A stretch of 19,269 nt of DNA from an uncultured Chitinophaga sp. (GTDB lineage Bacteria; Bacteroidota; Bacteroidia; Chitinophagales; Chitinophagaceae): the NCBI RefSeq assembly GCF_937874145.1, contig NZ_CALNBI010000366.1:1-19269 (forward strand), read 5' to 3'. Numbering within the stretch: the stretch's first letter is position 1; each line of letters begins with the position of its first letter. Positions 12,527 to 19,269 of the stretch are shown here, one piece after another. Both the position numbers and the translations under genes were made by a program. Under the pieces are notes generated by a model. That model did no database searches. It was not told the DNA's origin and saw only the letters and a list, made by a program, of their open reading frames with translations.

Positions 12527-13852
12527 CTAATAATCATCGTTCTGCTCGAGGGTGGGATTGAGCGTGAATAATCTTTCCGGTAAGGGGAAGATCACGTGCC
12601 CGGCGGGTTGCTGGAACCCATCCAGCCAGGGTATTGCTTTGCCGAAGCGGCGCATATCCTGCCAGCGGTGGCGTTCGCCAACGAATTCTCTCCTCCGTTC
12701 CAGCTCGATCGCGTCGAGGAAAGCGGCCGCATCGGCGAAGTCGCCGTTGGCAACCTGGGAAGCTTTGCGTTTGGCGCGCAGTTCGTTATACCGCGTCACA
12801 TCCACCGTACCCGTTCTGGCTTTGGCTTCCGCGGCGATGAGGAAAGCCTCGCTGTAGCGGCAGATGGGATAGGATGGCTGCAGTTCTTCCGGAAACTTCA
12901 CCAGGAACCACACCGTATCGGTAATGCTCGAACCTTTCGCCCTTGTGAAGAAGGGCTTCCTGATATCGGTGTCCTCGTAAGTTTTTACGAGGTTGGAATC
13001 GATCCAGATCGTAGCGCCGCCCGCGCGGGGAGTACCCGGACCGAACACGCCCGGCAGCCCCTGTTTGGTGTTGTTGGTTCCGGGAGATACCTCGGCTACG
13101 GCGTACACCATTTCTTTCGAAGGAGTATTGTATTTGAAGATATCGTCGAACTTCTCGTCCTGCAGTGCGAACTTGCCGGAGCTGATGACGGCGTTAGCCA
13201 GGTTTCCCGCTTCGGCAAGCTTCCCGTTGTTCAGGTAAAAGCGCGCCAGCAGTAGTTGTGCGGCCTGTTTATTGCCTTTCAGGGGCTTGCCTTCGGCATC
13301 TGGCAGCAACTCCACCGCTTTCAGGAGGTTGGCTTCGATCTCCGCCTTTACTTTCTCCTCGGATTGCCTTTCGGGGTATGATAACGGATCTTCCGTTCCG
13401 TCCATGATCGCTACCTTGCCGAACTGCTCGTTCAGCAACATGTAGGCGTAAGCCCTCAGCAGGTAAGCTTCCCCGGCAATAGGCCGCAATGCGACTTCTT
13501 CGGTATGACCATTGTAATAACGGATCACCACGTTCGCGTTATTGATGCAGGCAAAGGGGTAACGGTAAGCGATGGTCAGGGAGTTATCGGTTACGGGGAT
13601 GTTGCATAATTCATAGCCCTGCATCCCGGCGGTCTGCACATCATCACCCATGATCTCGGTGAGGATGTAATAATTATAAAAAGCATTGTTGGTCAGCGCG
13701 AGTTTCGTGGCGTTGAGCACCAGTCCCACGTTGCCGCTGTTCACCTGGTCAGGCGAAACGAGCGTATCGGGTTGCACGTCCAGTTTATTGGCGCAGGAAG
13801 CCATTCCCAGGATGGCGCAGGCGGATATATGGAGGAAAAATGATTTCTTCAT
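12527..13852 (-). CDS. SusD/RagB-family outer-membrane lipoprotein
   Basis: This 441-residue surface lipoprotein has a lipobox (GMASC, Cys20) and the SusD order of features. A helical TPR region contains ALRPIAGEAYLLRAYAYMLL and KQAAQLLLARFYLNNGKLAE. The late PICRYSEAFLIAAEAKARTG segment precedes an ELERRREFVGERHRWQDMRR motif near the end, which is the classical SusD C-terminal signature. It is short for the family, which is usually 480-600 residues. SusD proteins cap a TonB-dependent SusC channel and capture its ligand. The gene starts 10 bases after susC, so the pair is co-translated. No glycoside hydrolase, lyase or carbohydrate sensor is nearby, so a polysaccharide ligand should not be assumed. 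Confidence 0.95.
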   Translation of the reverse strand: MKKSFFLHISACAILGMASCANKLDVQPDTLVSPDQVNSGNVGLVLNATKLALTNNAFYNYYILTEIMGDDVQTAGMQGYELCNIPVTDNSLTIAYRYPFACINNANVVIRYYNGHTEEVALRPIAGEAYLLRAYAYMLLNEQFGKVAIMDGTEDPLSYPERQSEEKVKAEIEANLLKAVELLPDAEGKPLKGNKQAAQLLLARFYLNNGKLAEAGNLANAVISSGKFALQDEKFDDIFKYNTPSKEMVYAVAEVSPGTNNTKQGLPGVFGPGTPRAGGATIWIDSNLVKTYEDTDIRKPFFTRAKGSSITDTVWFLVKFPEELQPSYPICRYSEAFLIAAEAKARTGTVDVTRYNELRAKRKASQVANGDFADAAAFLDAIELERRREFVGERHRWQDMRRFGKAIPWLDGFQQPAGHVIFPLPERLFTLNPTLEQNDDY

Positions 13853-13862
13853 GTTGAATGTT

Positions 13863-16800
13863 TTAGAAGGACAGATCTACGCCCAACACCATGCTCCTGG
13901 GATTGGGAAGGTTGGAAGAAACGATGCCGGAGTTGGAAGCCGCTTCCGGATCGAAGCCGATGTATTTGGTGATCGTAAACAGGTTCTGTGCGGCCACGTA
14001 CACTTTGCAGCGGCTGATAGTAGCCTTGTCGAGCAGCCTTTTGGGCAGCATATAAGCCACAGTGAGGTTGCGGAGGCGTACGTAGGAAGCGTCGTAGATG
14101 AACTGCGTGGAAGGACGGTAGTTCCAGTCCGCCGTTTTGCCGGCACCGTGCGCGCCGGCAATGGCACGGGGCACGTCTGTTACGTCGCCGGGCTTGCGCC
14201 AGCGCCTGTTCACGATTTCGAATTTGTTGGGCATTACGCCGAACCAGTCGAGGTCGTAGTTGCGGAGGGATTGTTCGTAGTAGTCGTAGATCTTGGTGCC
14301 TACCACATAAGAAAAAAGCGCCTCTACGGATACGCCTTTATACCCGGCAGAAAGGGTAGTACCGCCGGTGAATTTCGGCAGGGCGATGGGCACGAAGATG
14401 TAATCCTTGGCGTCCCACTTTCCGTCCTTATTCCGGTCCTCATAGATCATATCCCCTGTAGCGGGATCAACGCCGAGGGAGTTATACACCTGCACGGAGC
14501 CTACTGCCTGCCCGACGCGCGCCTGCGATTGCGGGCCGCCGAAGATGAAGGTGCCGTAGCTCAGGACGGAGTCGGAAAGGGCGATGATTTCGTTTCGGTT
14601 GAAGTTCAGGTTGGTTTCCACTTTCCAGCTCACCCGCGCATTGCGGGCGCTGGATACGGCCAGTTCCAGGTCGACACCTTTGTTACGGATATCCCCGATG
14701 TTGAAAGGCAGCGTCTGCGCACCGAATTCCCAGGGTATGTTGCGGACGCTGAGCAGGCCGGTGGTGGATTTATTGTAGTAATCGGCCGTCAGTGTAACGC
14801 GGTTGTTGAACATGCCAACATCGATGCCCGCGTCGAATTGCCTGGTTTCTTCCCAGCGGATGTTCGGGTTGCCTACCATGTCGCGCGTGCGGAGCGCGGG
14901 CTCGCCAACGTAGGATGTAGCCTGCATGAGGTGTTGCGTGGCGAAGTTCGCTACTGCGCGGATATTACCGCTGATACCGTAGCTGCTGCGGAGCTTGAGG
15001 AACTGGAAGAGCTTCTGGTCCTGCATGAACGCTTCCTGCGCCACGTCCCATCCTGCGGAAACGGAGGGGAACCAGGCATACCGGTTGTCTTTGCGGAGTT
15101 TGGAAGAACCGTCGGTACGGAGGCTCGCGCCGAGCATATACTTATTGTCCCAGTCAAATGCCAAACGGCCGAAGTAAGCCTCGGATGTTTCGAGGGAGTT
15201 GCCGTTCAGGGAGCCGATCGAGCCTGTGCTGCCATAAGCGGAAGCGGCGGCGCCGCCGGTGATCACGTCTACCCGCGGGAAACCGTTGAGGTCGTAACCC
15301 CATGCGTTCGTTTCAATGCTGTAAAACGTATAACCCGCCGTTCCCGTGAGGCCCAGCTTGTTCCAGCGGTTGGTATAGGTAAAATAGCTGTCGAAGTTAT
15401 AGTTGAAGTTATCCGAACCGCCCGTTTTCAGGTAACCGTTCTGGAACTTGCCCAGGTAACCGAGCGGCGACTGGTAATCGCGGTTGAAAGTATTGTATTT
15501 ATTGGCGGCGAATGCAGAGCGGAACTGCAGGTTCTTGTGCAGCTTCAGTTCGGCCGCCAGGTTCCCGAACCAGGTCTGCGTGCGGTTCTTATTCCTGTTT
15601 TCCATCATTTCGCCCAACGGGTGCTGCTGCTGGCCAATATAATATCCCAGCGAACCGTCTGCATTGCGCACCGGCTCTTCCGGGGTATCCGGACGGGCGT
15701 TAAATGCGCTCACGAGCGGGTAGGAGTTGTCTTTGCTCACCGACTGCGTCAGGTTGATGTTCCCCATCAGGCGGAGCCAGTTGTTTACCTGCTGCGACAC
15801 ATCGATTTTAGCGGTGTAGCGCTCGAAGCGGCCGGTACCGATGGCGCCGGTTTCCGCATAACGGCCCAGCGACATGTAGTATGTGGATTTATCGCCGCCA
15901 CCGCTCATGCTGGCCTGGATGTTGTTCAGGGGCGCGTTATGATTTTTCACCCGGTCGATCCAGTCGGTGCTGCGGTCTGCCATTTTGAGATCGGCCACCT
16001 GGCTGGTCATCCTGTTGCGCTCGTTCTGTAACTGGCTGATCTGCAATGGCGTGAGCCCGTCGGGGTTGGCCAGCTGGGCATCGATATCGGCGACCCGGTT
16101 GTTGCGGGAATCGTTAAAGGCGGATGCGTATTCCGAAGAATTGAGCATGCGGCGGGTGGTGGGTACGTTGTTGAAGCCGGTATAGGCGTTCACCGTGAAG
16201 TAGGGCTTCTGGCCCTGTTTTCCTTTTTTGGTGGTGATGATGATCACACCGGAAGAGCCACGGGCGCCGTAGATGGCGGCGGAAGCAGCGTCTTTGAGGA
16301 CGTCGATGGTTTCGATGTCCTGCGGGTTGATGGAGCTCAGCGAGATGCCGGGGCCTTCCATCACCAGTCCGTCAATAACGATGAGGGGATTGGCATCCTG
16401 CGCGCGGGCGGATTGTACGCCGCGGATCTGGATGTTGGGCGTAGAGCCCGGGGCGCCTGAAGTGGAGGCTACGAATACACCCGGGATGCGGCCCTGGAGG
16501 GCTTTGCCCACATCGCTGACGATATTGTTTTCCGGCGCCAGCTTGCGCGAATCGATGGAGGAAATACTGGTGGTCACGGCGGTCCGCTGGCGGGTTCCAT
16601 ACCCGATCACCACCGGCATCTGGAGCATCTGGGCGGAAGTGGTCAGCATAATGGGCCGGATGACGGCCGTGGCGGGGATCATCACGGTTTCGAAACCGAT
16701 GGATGAGATCCGGAGCTGGGCGTTGGCAGGCACGCGCAGCTCGAATTCCCCTTTTTCGTTGGCGGTAACCCCGCCGGTTCCGTTGACCACTTTGATGGTG

Positions 16801-16916
16801 GCGCCGGGAATGGGGGCCCTGGTGAGCGAGTCGCGCACCGTACCCTTGATAACCTGCTGGGCGTAAGCGCCCATGCTCAACATACAGGCAAGAGATAGCA
16901 GATAGACATGTTTCAT
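13863..16916 (-). CDS. SusC/RagA-family TonB-dependent outer-membrane transporter
   Basis: This 1017-residue TonB-dependent channel has a signal peptide at 1-20 (MKHVYLLSLACMLSMGAYAQ). A carboxypeptidase-D-like beta domain covers about 21-95 (VIKGTVRDSLTRAPIPGATI, ISSIGFETVMIP). The plug has the SusC hallmarks VIGYGTRQRTAV, GRIPGVFVASTSGAPGSTPN, PLIVIDGLVM, INPQDIETIDVLKDAASAAI and GVIIITTKKG. The rest is the beta-barrel, ending in LDLSF-like VLGVDLSF with a terminal Phe. The N-terminal STN domain that talks to FecR/ECF systems is absent. The frame stays open 381 codons further upstream by chance, opposite the sensor gene; the start at 16916 is set by the signal peptide. It is first of four genes transcribed together. 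Confidence 0.96.
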   Translation of the reverse strand: MKHVYLLSLACMLSMGAYAQQVIKGTVRDSLTRAPIPGATIKVVNGTGGVTANEKGEFELRVPANAQLRISSIGFETVMIPATAVIRPIMLTTSAQMLQMPVVIGYGTRQRTAVTTSISSIDSRKLAPENNIVSDVGKALQGRIPGVFVASTSGAPGSTPNIQIRGVQSARAQDANPLIVIDGLVMEGPGISLSSINPQDIETIDVLKDAASAAIYGARGSSGVIIITTKKGKQGQKPYFTVNAYTGFNNVPTTRRMLNSSEYASAFNDSRNNRVADIDAQLANPDGLTPLQISQLQNERNRMTSQVADLKMADRSTDWIDRVKNHNAPLNNIQASMSGGGDKSTYYMSLGRYAETGAIGTGRFERYTAKIDVSQQVNNWLRLMGNINLTQSVSKDNSYPLVSAFNARPDTPEEPVRNADGSLGYYIGQQQHPLGEMMENRNKNRTQTWFGNLAAELKLHKNLQFRSAFAANKYNTFNRDYQSPLGYLGKFQNGYLKTGGSDNFNYNFDSYFTYTNRWNKLGLTGTAGYTFYSIETNAWGYDLNGFPRVDVITGGAAASAYGSTGSIGSLNGNSLETSEAYFGRLAFDWDNKYMLGASLRTDGSSKLRKDNRYAWFPSVSAGWDVAQEAFMQDQKLFQFLKLRSSYGISGNIRAVANFATQHLMQATSYVGEPALRTRDMVGNPNIRWEETRQFDAGIDVGMFNNRVTLTADYYNKSTTGLLSVRNIPWEFGAQTLPFNIGDIRNKGVDLELAVSSARNARVSWKVETNLNFNRNEIIALSDSVLSYGTFIFGGPQSQARVGQAVGSVQVYNSLGVDPATGDMIYEDRNKDGKWDAKDYIFVPIALPKFTGGTTLSAGYKGVSVEALFSYVVGTKIYDYYEQSLRNYDLDWFGVMPNKFEIVNRRWRKPGDVTDVPRAIAGAHGAGKTADWNYRPSTQFIYDASYVRLRNLTVAYMLPKRLLDKATISRCKVYVAAQNLFTITKYIGFDPEAASNSGIVSSNLPNPRSMVLGVDLSF

Positions 16917-16941
16917 AATCGCTACTGTTTGAGAGATGATT

Positions 16942-16976
16942 GGTTGAAGACTTGGTTGATTATTCCTTCCGGTTGA
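16942..16976. repeat. triple GGTTGA direct repeat in the susC leader
   Basis: GGTTGA occurs at 16942-16947, 16954-16959 and 16971-16976, with start-to-start distances of 12 and 17 bases. On the susC strand it reads TCAACC three times between the predicted promoter and the ATG. It may bind a regulator or act in the mRNA leader. GTTGAT resembles the core of LytTR half-sites, but the bases before GTT and the spacing do not fit the published consensus well. Confidence 0.35.
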
Positions 16977-17011
16977 TTTTCGACGTATGCAAACTAGCCT
17001 CATGACCGCTC

Positions 17012-17046
17012 CAAAATAATCCGGCGACTGCATTCCGGAAGGCAAA
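17012..17046 (-). promoter_or_regulatory. candidate promoter of the susC operon
   Basis: On the minus strand TTATTTTG (17012-17019) matches TAnnTTTG at five of six fixed positions. TTTG (17043-17046) lies 23 bases further upstream, at the long end of the accepted -33/-7 spacing. The leader to the ATG at 16916 would be about 90 bases. The -33 element lies inside the inverted repeat region described at 17035-17081. Confidence 0.35.
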
Positions 17047-17081
17047 ACTGTACGAACCGGCCCGTACCGGGTACATTCCGG
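17035..17081. promoter_or_regulatory. nested inverted repeats, candidate operator between susC and the sensor genes
   Basis: Outer arms CCGGAA (17035-17040) and TTCCGG (17076-17081) enclose inner arms TGTAC (17049-17053) and GTACA (17071-17075). GTACC-G-GGTAC (17064-17074) and TTCCGGAA (17033-17040) are also self-complementary. The block covers the candidate -33 of susC and is upstream of the sensor operon, so a bound regulator could affect both. No protein is assigned. Confidence 0.35.
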
Positions 17082-17130
17082 CAATGGGCGGGGATGAAAA
17101 ATTTTTCGCCCGTAAAGCCCTGTTATAGCG

Positions 17131-17138
17131 TATCTTAG
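17131..17138 (+). promoter_or_regulatory. near-consensus -7 box for the sensor operon
   Basis: TATCTTAG (17131-17138) matches TAnnTTTG except for one base and ends 6 bases before the ATG at 17145. If used, the transcript would be leaderless or nearly so. No clear -33 TTTG is visible. Confidence 0.35.
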
Positions 17139-17144
17139 CTCCGC

Positions 17145-18134
17145 ATGACACCCTCCAAAACATACAGGTACTGGATCCACCTCGCCATCTGGATGGCGCT
17201 GATAGTGCTGTACATTTTCCCGATGCTGAAAGGGAACATCCACAGCCCGCTCGGCCTGCGGTACACCGTTACCCGGTATTTCCTGTACGGGTTCATCAAC
17301 TTCAACCTGTTTTACATCCTGGCTTTCCACGTTTATCCCCTCCATGCCCGCAAAGGCGCGGCACGGGTGGCGCTCATTGCTTTCTCGGTGATCCTCGGGG
17401 CCTGCATGGTCAAATACGGCGTAGGGCATCTCTACCCCGACGAGATCCTCCAGATGGGCATCGCCATGATCGGGTTCAAGAAAACTTACCATACTTTCTG
17501 GAGCTACACGCGCCTGAGCCTGCAAACGGGCCTGCTGGCCGGCATCGCGGCATATGCCTATTACGTGATCCTGATGTGGCGCGCGGGCGACCGCGAAAGC
17601 CGCCGCCTGGAGCTGGAAGCCGCCGCCGCGGGGAAACAGTTTTCCCAGATGCAGGTATCCACCGGCCTGCTGCTCCGCAAGCTGAAAGCCATCAAATCCA
17701 TGCTGGAAAACGAAGAGAAAAGGGAAGGGGAAGGCGCGGAAGCCATCCTCCAGCTTTCTGAGCTCCTGCGTTACATGCTGTACGATAAAGGCGTGAAACT
17801 CGACAAAGCCCCCCTCGACCGGGAGCTCTACTATTTTAACATCTACCTGAAACTGCATAACCGCCTCTTTCCCCGCCAGCAGGTAAGCCTGCACATGACC
17901 GGGCCCACTACGGCCCGGTACGTGACGCCGCTGCTGCTCCAGACCGCGGCGGAGAAACTGCTCGCCCGCCAGCACGACGGCCTCCCGGTAGTGCTCCGGC
18001 TCGACATCGGCGCCGATGCGCTGGAGCTCAGCTCCTCCGCCAAAACAACCTTCCTGCAACGCCTAGCGCTCCTGCTGCCGGGCTCCGGCGAATTCCGCCG
18101 GTTTAAAACGCCGCTGTATGCAGGACCGGCATGA
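17145..18134 (+). CDS. LytS/YehU-type sensor protein lacking all catalytic boxes (pseudokinase)
   Basis: This 329-residue protein has about four membrane helices (residues 10-28, 42-66, 72-92, 122-146), a helical linker, and a C-terminal region laid out like a HisKA_7TM/LytS kinase. Aligned without gaps to the next protein, the His box reads MQVSTGLLLRKLKAI where the neighbour has MQLNAHFLMNSLNSI, so the phospho-accepting His is Gly174 and the Asn is Arg178. The N box reads TPLLLQTAAEKLL against APLLLVPFVENAF (Asn to Lys271). The G box GGIG is replaced by SSSA at 296-299. The frame is intact over the whole length. It should not bind ATP or autophosphorylate; it probably pairs with or restrains the kinase downstream, whose gene overlaps it by 17 bases. 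Confidence 0.85.
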   Translation: MTPSKTYRYWIHLAIWMALIVLYIFPMLKGNIHSPLGLRYTVTRYFLYGFINFNLFYILAFHVYPLHARKGAARVALIAFSVILGACMVKYGVGHLYPDEILQMGIAMIGFKKTYHTFWSYTRLSLQTGLLAGIAAYAYYVILMWRAGDRESRRLELEAAAAGKQFSQMQVSTGLLLRKLKAIKSMLENEEKREGEGAEAILQLSELLRYMLYDKGVKLDKAPLDRELYYFNIYLKLHNRLFPRQQVSLHMTGPTTARYVTPLLLQTAAEKLLARQHDGLPVVLRLDIGADALELSSSAKTTFLQRLALLLPGSGEFRRFKTPLYAGPA

Positions 18135-19212
18135 CCGCTTCTACCGCCTCCGCGAATTCGCCGCGCTGCTCGTACTGTGGATGATCCTCATGTACGGCAT
18201 TTCCCTGCTGGGCATGCCGAAAATGTTCACGCCTTCCACCTTCCGCTACCTGCACATCAACCGCGGCGTGTTCGGATTGCTCAATTTCGCGCTGTTTTAT
18301 TCCGCCATCAGGCTCGTTTTCCCGCAGTTCCTTTCGTCGCGGAAATGGGGGCAGCTCATTTTGAAATTATTGCTGCTGGTCACAGTAGCCACTTTGGTGA
18401 AATGGACGGTGGCCGACCGGTTCTTCCGGGAAGAAATCCTGCAGGGCGGGTACCGCGACGGGCAGCCCGTGTTCCGGAGCTTCTGGCAATACGCCCGCAC
18501 CGAAATCTGGACCAACGCCATGGTGCTCTGTGCTGCATTGGCGTACGTGCTCTTTTTCGCGTGGCTGGCGGAAGATAAAAGGAGGAAACAGCTGTCGCTG
18601 CAAAAGCAGGACGCCGAATTCGCCATCCTGAAAATGCAGCTGAACGCGCACTTCCTCATGAACAGCCTGAACAGCATCTACAGCCTCGCGCTGGTGCGTT
18701 CCCCGCAGGTGGTGGACGCCGCGCAGACGCTGTCGCAGATCCTGGAATATATGACTGAACAGCCGCCGGTGGCGGGATATCGCACCCGCTTGTCGGACGA
18801 GCTGAAGTACCTGGAAGATTTCATCGCCATGCAGCGGCTGCGGACGGGCTGCCAGGACTGCGTCCGGATGCGCGTAACCGGCGATCCGCAAGCGCATGAG
18901 ATCGCGCCGCTGCTGCTGGTGCCGTTCGTGGAGAATGCTTTCAAGCACGGCGTGGCCAACCGGCCGGAGCAGCCGGTGGAAATTGAACTGGCATGCGGGG
19001 ACGACGGGCTCGGGTTTACCGTGCATAATTTCAAAACCCGTAAGCGGAAAGACCAGACGGGCGGTATCGGGCTGGTAAATGTCAGGAAACGGCTGGAACT
19101 CGTGTACCCGGGCCGGTACGAATTATCCGTCGACGAAACAGAAAACGAATATTCTAGCACACTGCAAATACACTGGGAAAATGGGCATTCAATGCATAGT
19201 GGTGGACGATGA
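18118..19212 (+). CDS. LytS/YehU-type sensor histidine kinase
   Basis: This 364-residue membrane histidine kinase has an N-terminal membrane part with four helices (about 13-32, 48-68, 78-97, 130-150) and a coiled linker (153-170). The His_kinase domain has LKMQLNAHFLMNSLNSIYSL with His178. The ATPase part has an N box LLLVPFVENAFKHGV (Asn273) and a G box TGGIGLVNVRKRLELVYPGR (315-318). The His box varies from the usual NPHFLFN: Pro is Ala and the second Phe is Met. It should autophosphorylate and pass phosphate to the LytR-type regulator that starts inside its last 32 bases. The upstream sensor overlaps it by 17 bases, so all three are translationally coupled. Divergent orientation to susC suggests that operon as a target. 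Confidence 0.93.
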   Translation: MQDRHDRFYRLREFAALLVLWMILMYGISLLGMPKMFTPSTFRYLHINRGVFGLLNFALFYSAIRLVFPQFLSSRKWGQLILKLLLLVTVATLVKWTVADRFFREEILQGGYRDGQPVFRSFWQYARTEIWTNAMVLCAALAYVLFFAWLAEDKRRKQLSLQKQDAEFAILKMQLNAHFLMNSLNSIYSLALVRSPQVVDAAQTLSQILEYMTEQPPVAGYRTRLSDELKYLEDFIAMQRLRTGCQDCVRMRVTGDPQAHEIAPLLLVPFVENAFKHGVANRPEQPVEIELACGDDGLGFTVHNFKTRKRKDQTGGIGLVNVRKRLELVYPGRYELSVDETENEYSSTLQIHWENGHSMHSGGR

Positions 19213-19269
19213 GCCGCTCGCCGTACAGGTAATAACGGAATTTATCAGGAAGATGCCTGAGCTATCGCT
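19181..19269 (+). CDS. response regulator (probable LytR/AlgR type), 5' part only
   Basis: The frame from ATG 19181 gives 29 codons to the window end: MGIQCIVVDDEPLAVQVITE, then FIRKMPELS. This is the first strand and helix of a receiver domain, with the acidic pair in VVDDEPLA. That opening is typical of LytTR-type regulators that partner LytS-type kinases. It overlaps the kinase gene by 32 bases. The phospho-acceptor Asp and the DNA-binding domain lie outside the window, so the LytTR assignment rests on the kinase type and the N-terminal motif. Confidence 0.85.
   Translation, partial: MGIQCIVVDDEPLAVQVITEFIRKMPELS

Noticed and set aside
13686..16031. A 781-codon open frame on the plus strand inside susC and susD
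   Set aside because: It lies antisense to two clearly recognisable genes, its translation has no recognisable domain and an odd Val/His/Arg-rich composition, and long antisense frames are common in GC-rich genes.
10078..16916. A polysaccharide utilisation locus
   Set aside because: SusC and SusD are present, but there is no glycoside hydrolase, polysaccharide lyase, sulfatase or carbohydrate sensor in the window, so the label would overstate the evidence.
16917..18059. 381 open codons upstream of susC in the same frame, which would make a 1398-residue protein
   Set aside because: The signal peptide starts at 16916, the extension is antisense to the first sensor gene, and its translation (rich in His, Gln, Gly, Val) has no STN domain or other known SusC extension.

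Overview
The window looks like chromosome from a member of the Bacteroidota, most likely the Chitinophagaceae (Chitinophaga-like). The support is a SusC/SusD pair, TlpA proteins, DUF4252 proteins, a PhnA-type zinc ribbon protein, an ECF sigma factor with its own small membrane protein, and several TAnnTTTG -7 boxes typical of the Bacteroidota primary sigma factor. The genus is inferred from gene content and remembered homologues; no database was searched. I saw no tRNA, rRNA, CRISPR array, insertion sequence or phage gene, and no gene-free stretch over 300 bases. Coding density is high.

Layout. (1) 1-1178 (+): the tail of a membrane/thioredoxin-like protein, then a DppB-type ABC permease. (2) 1291-3521 (+): an ECF sigma factor, a putative one-pass anti-sigma factor overlapping it, and two exported DUF4252 proteins. 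An ECF-type promoter (TGTAAC, 16 bases, CGTC) precedes the sigma gene and suggests autoregulation. (3) 3508-4267 (-): a DUF721/DciA-like protein and an NTF2-like protein. (4) 4380-5961 (+): a secreted alpha/beta hydrolase and a PhnA/YjdM protein, closed by a strong bidirectional terminator. (5) 6040-9168: a SAM methyltransferase (-), a secreted DUF4440-like protein (+), then DoxX, GNAT acetyltransferase and a small lipoprotein, all (-). (6) 9381-10022 (+): a NarL-type response regulator with no kinase in view, sharing a terminator with the next operon. (7) 16916-10078 (-): a tight operon of susC, susD and two TlpA thioredoxins. (8) 17145 to the window end (+), divergent from susC: two LytS/YehU-type sensor proteins and the start of a response regulator, all overlapping.

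The main interest is regions 7 and 8. The first sensor aligns without gaps to the second across the His, Asn and Gly boxes but has lost the key residue in every one, so it reads as an intact pseudokinase translationally coupled to a real kinase. The pair sits back to back with a SusCD-TlpA uptake operon that has no glycosidase and no ECF/FecR regulator beside it. The 228-base divergent spacer holds nested inverted repeats and a triple GGTTGA repeat. The working model, which is inference, is a cell-surface uptake and periplasmic thiol-handling system controlled by a kinase/pseudokinase two-component system.
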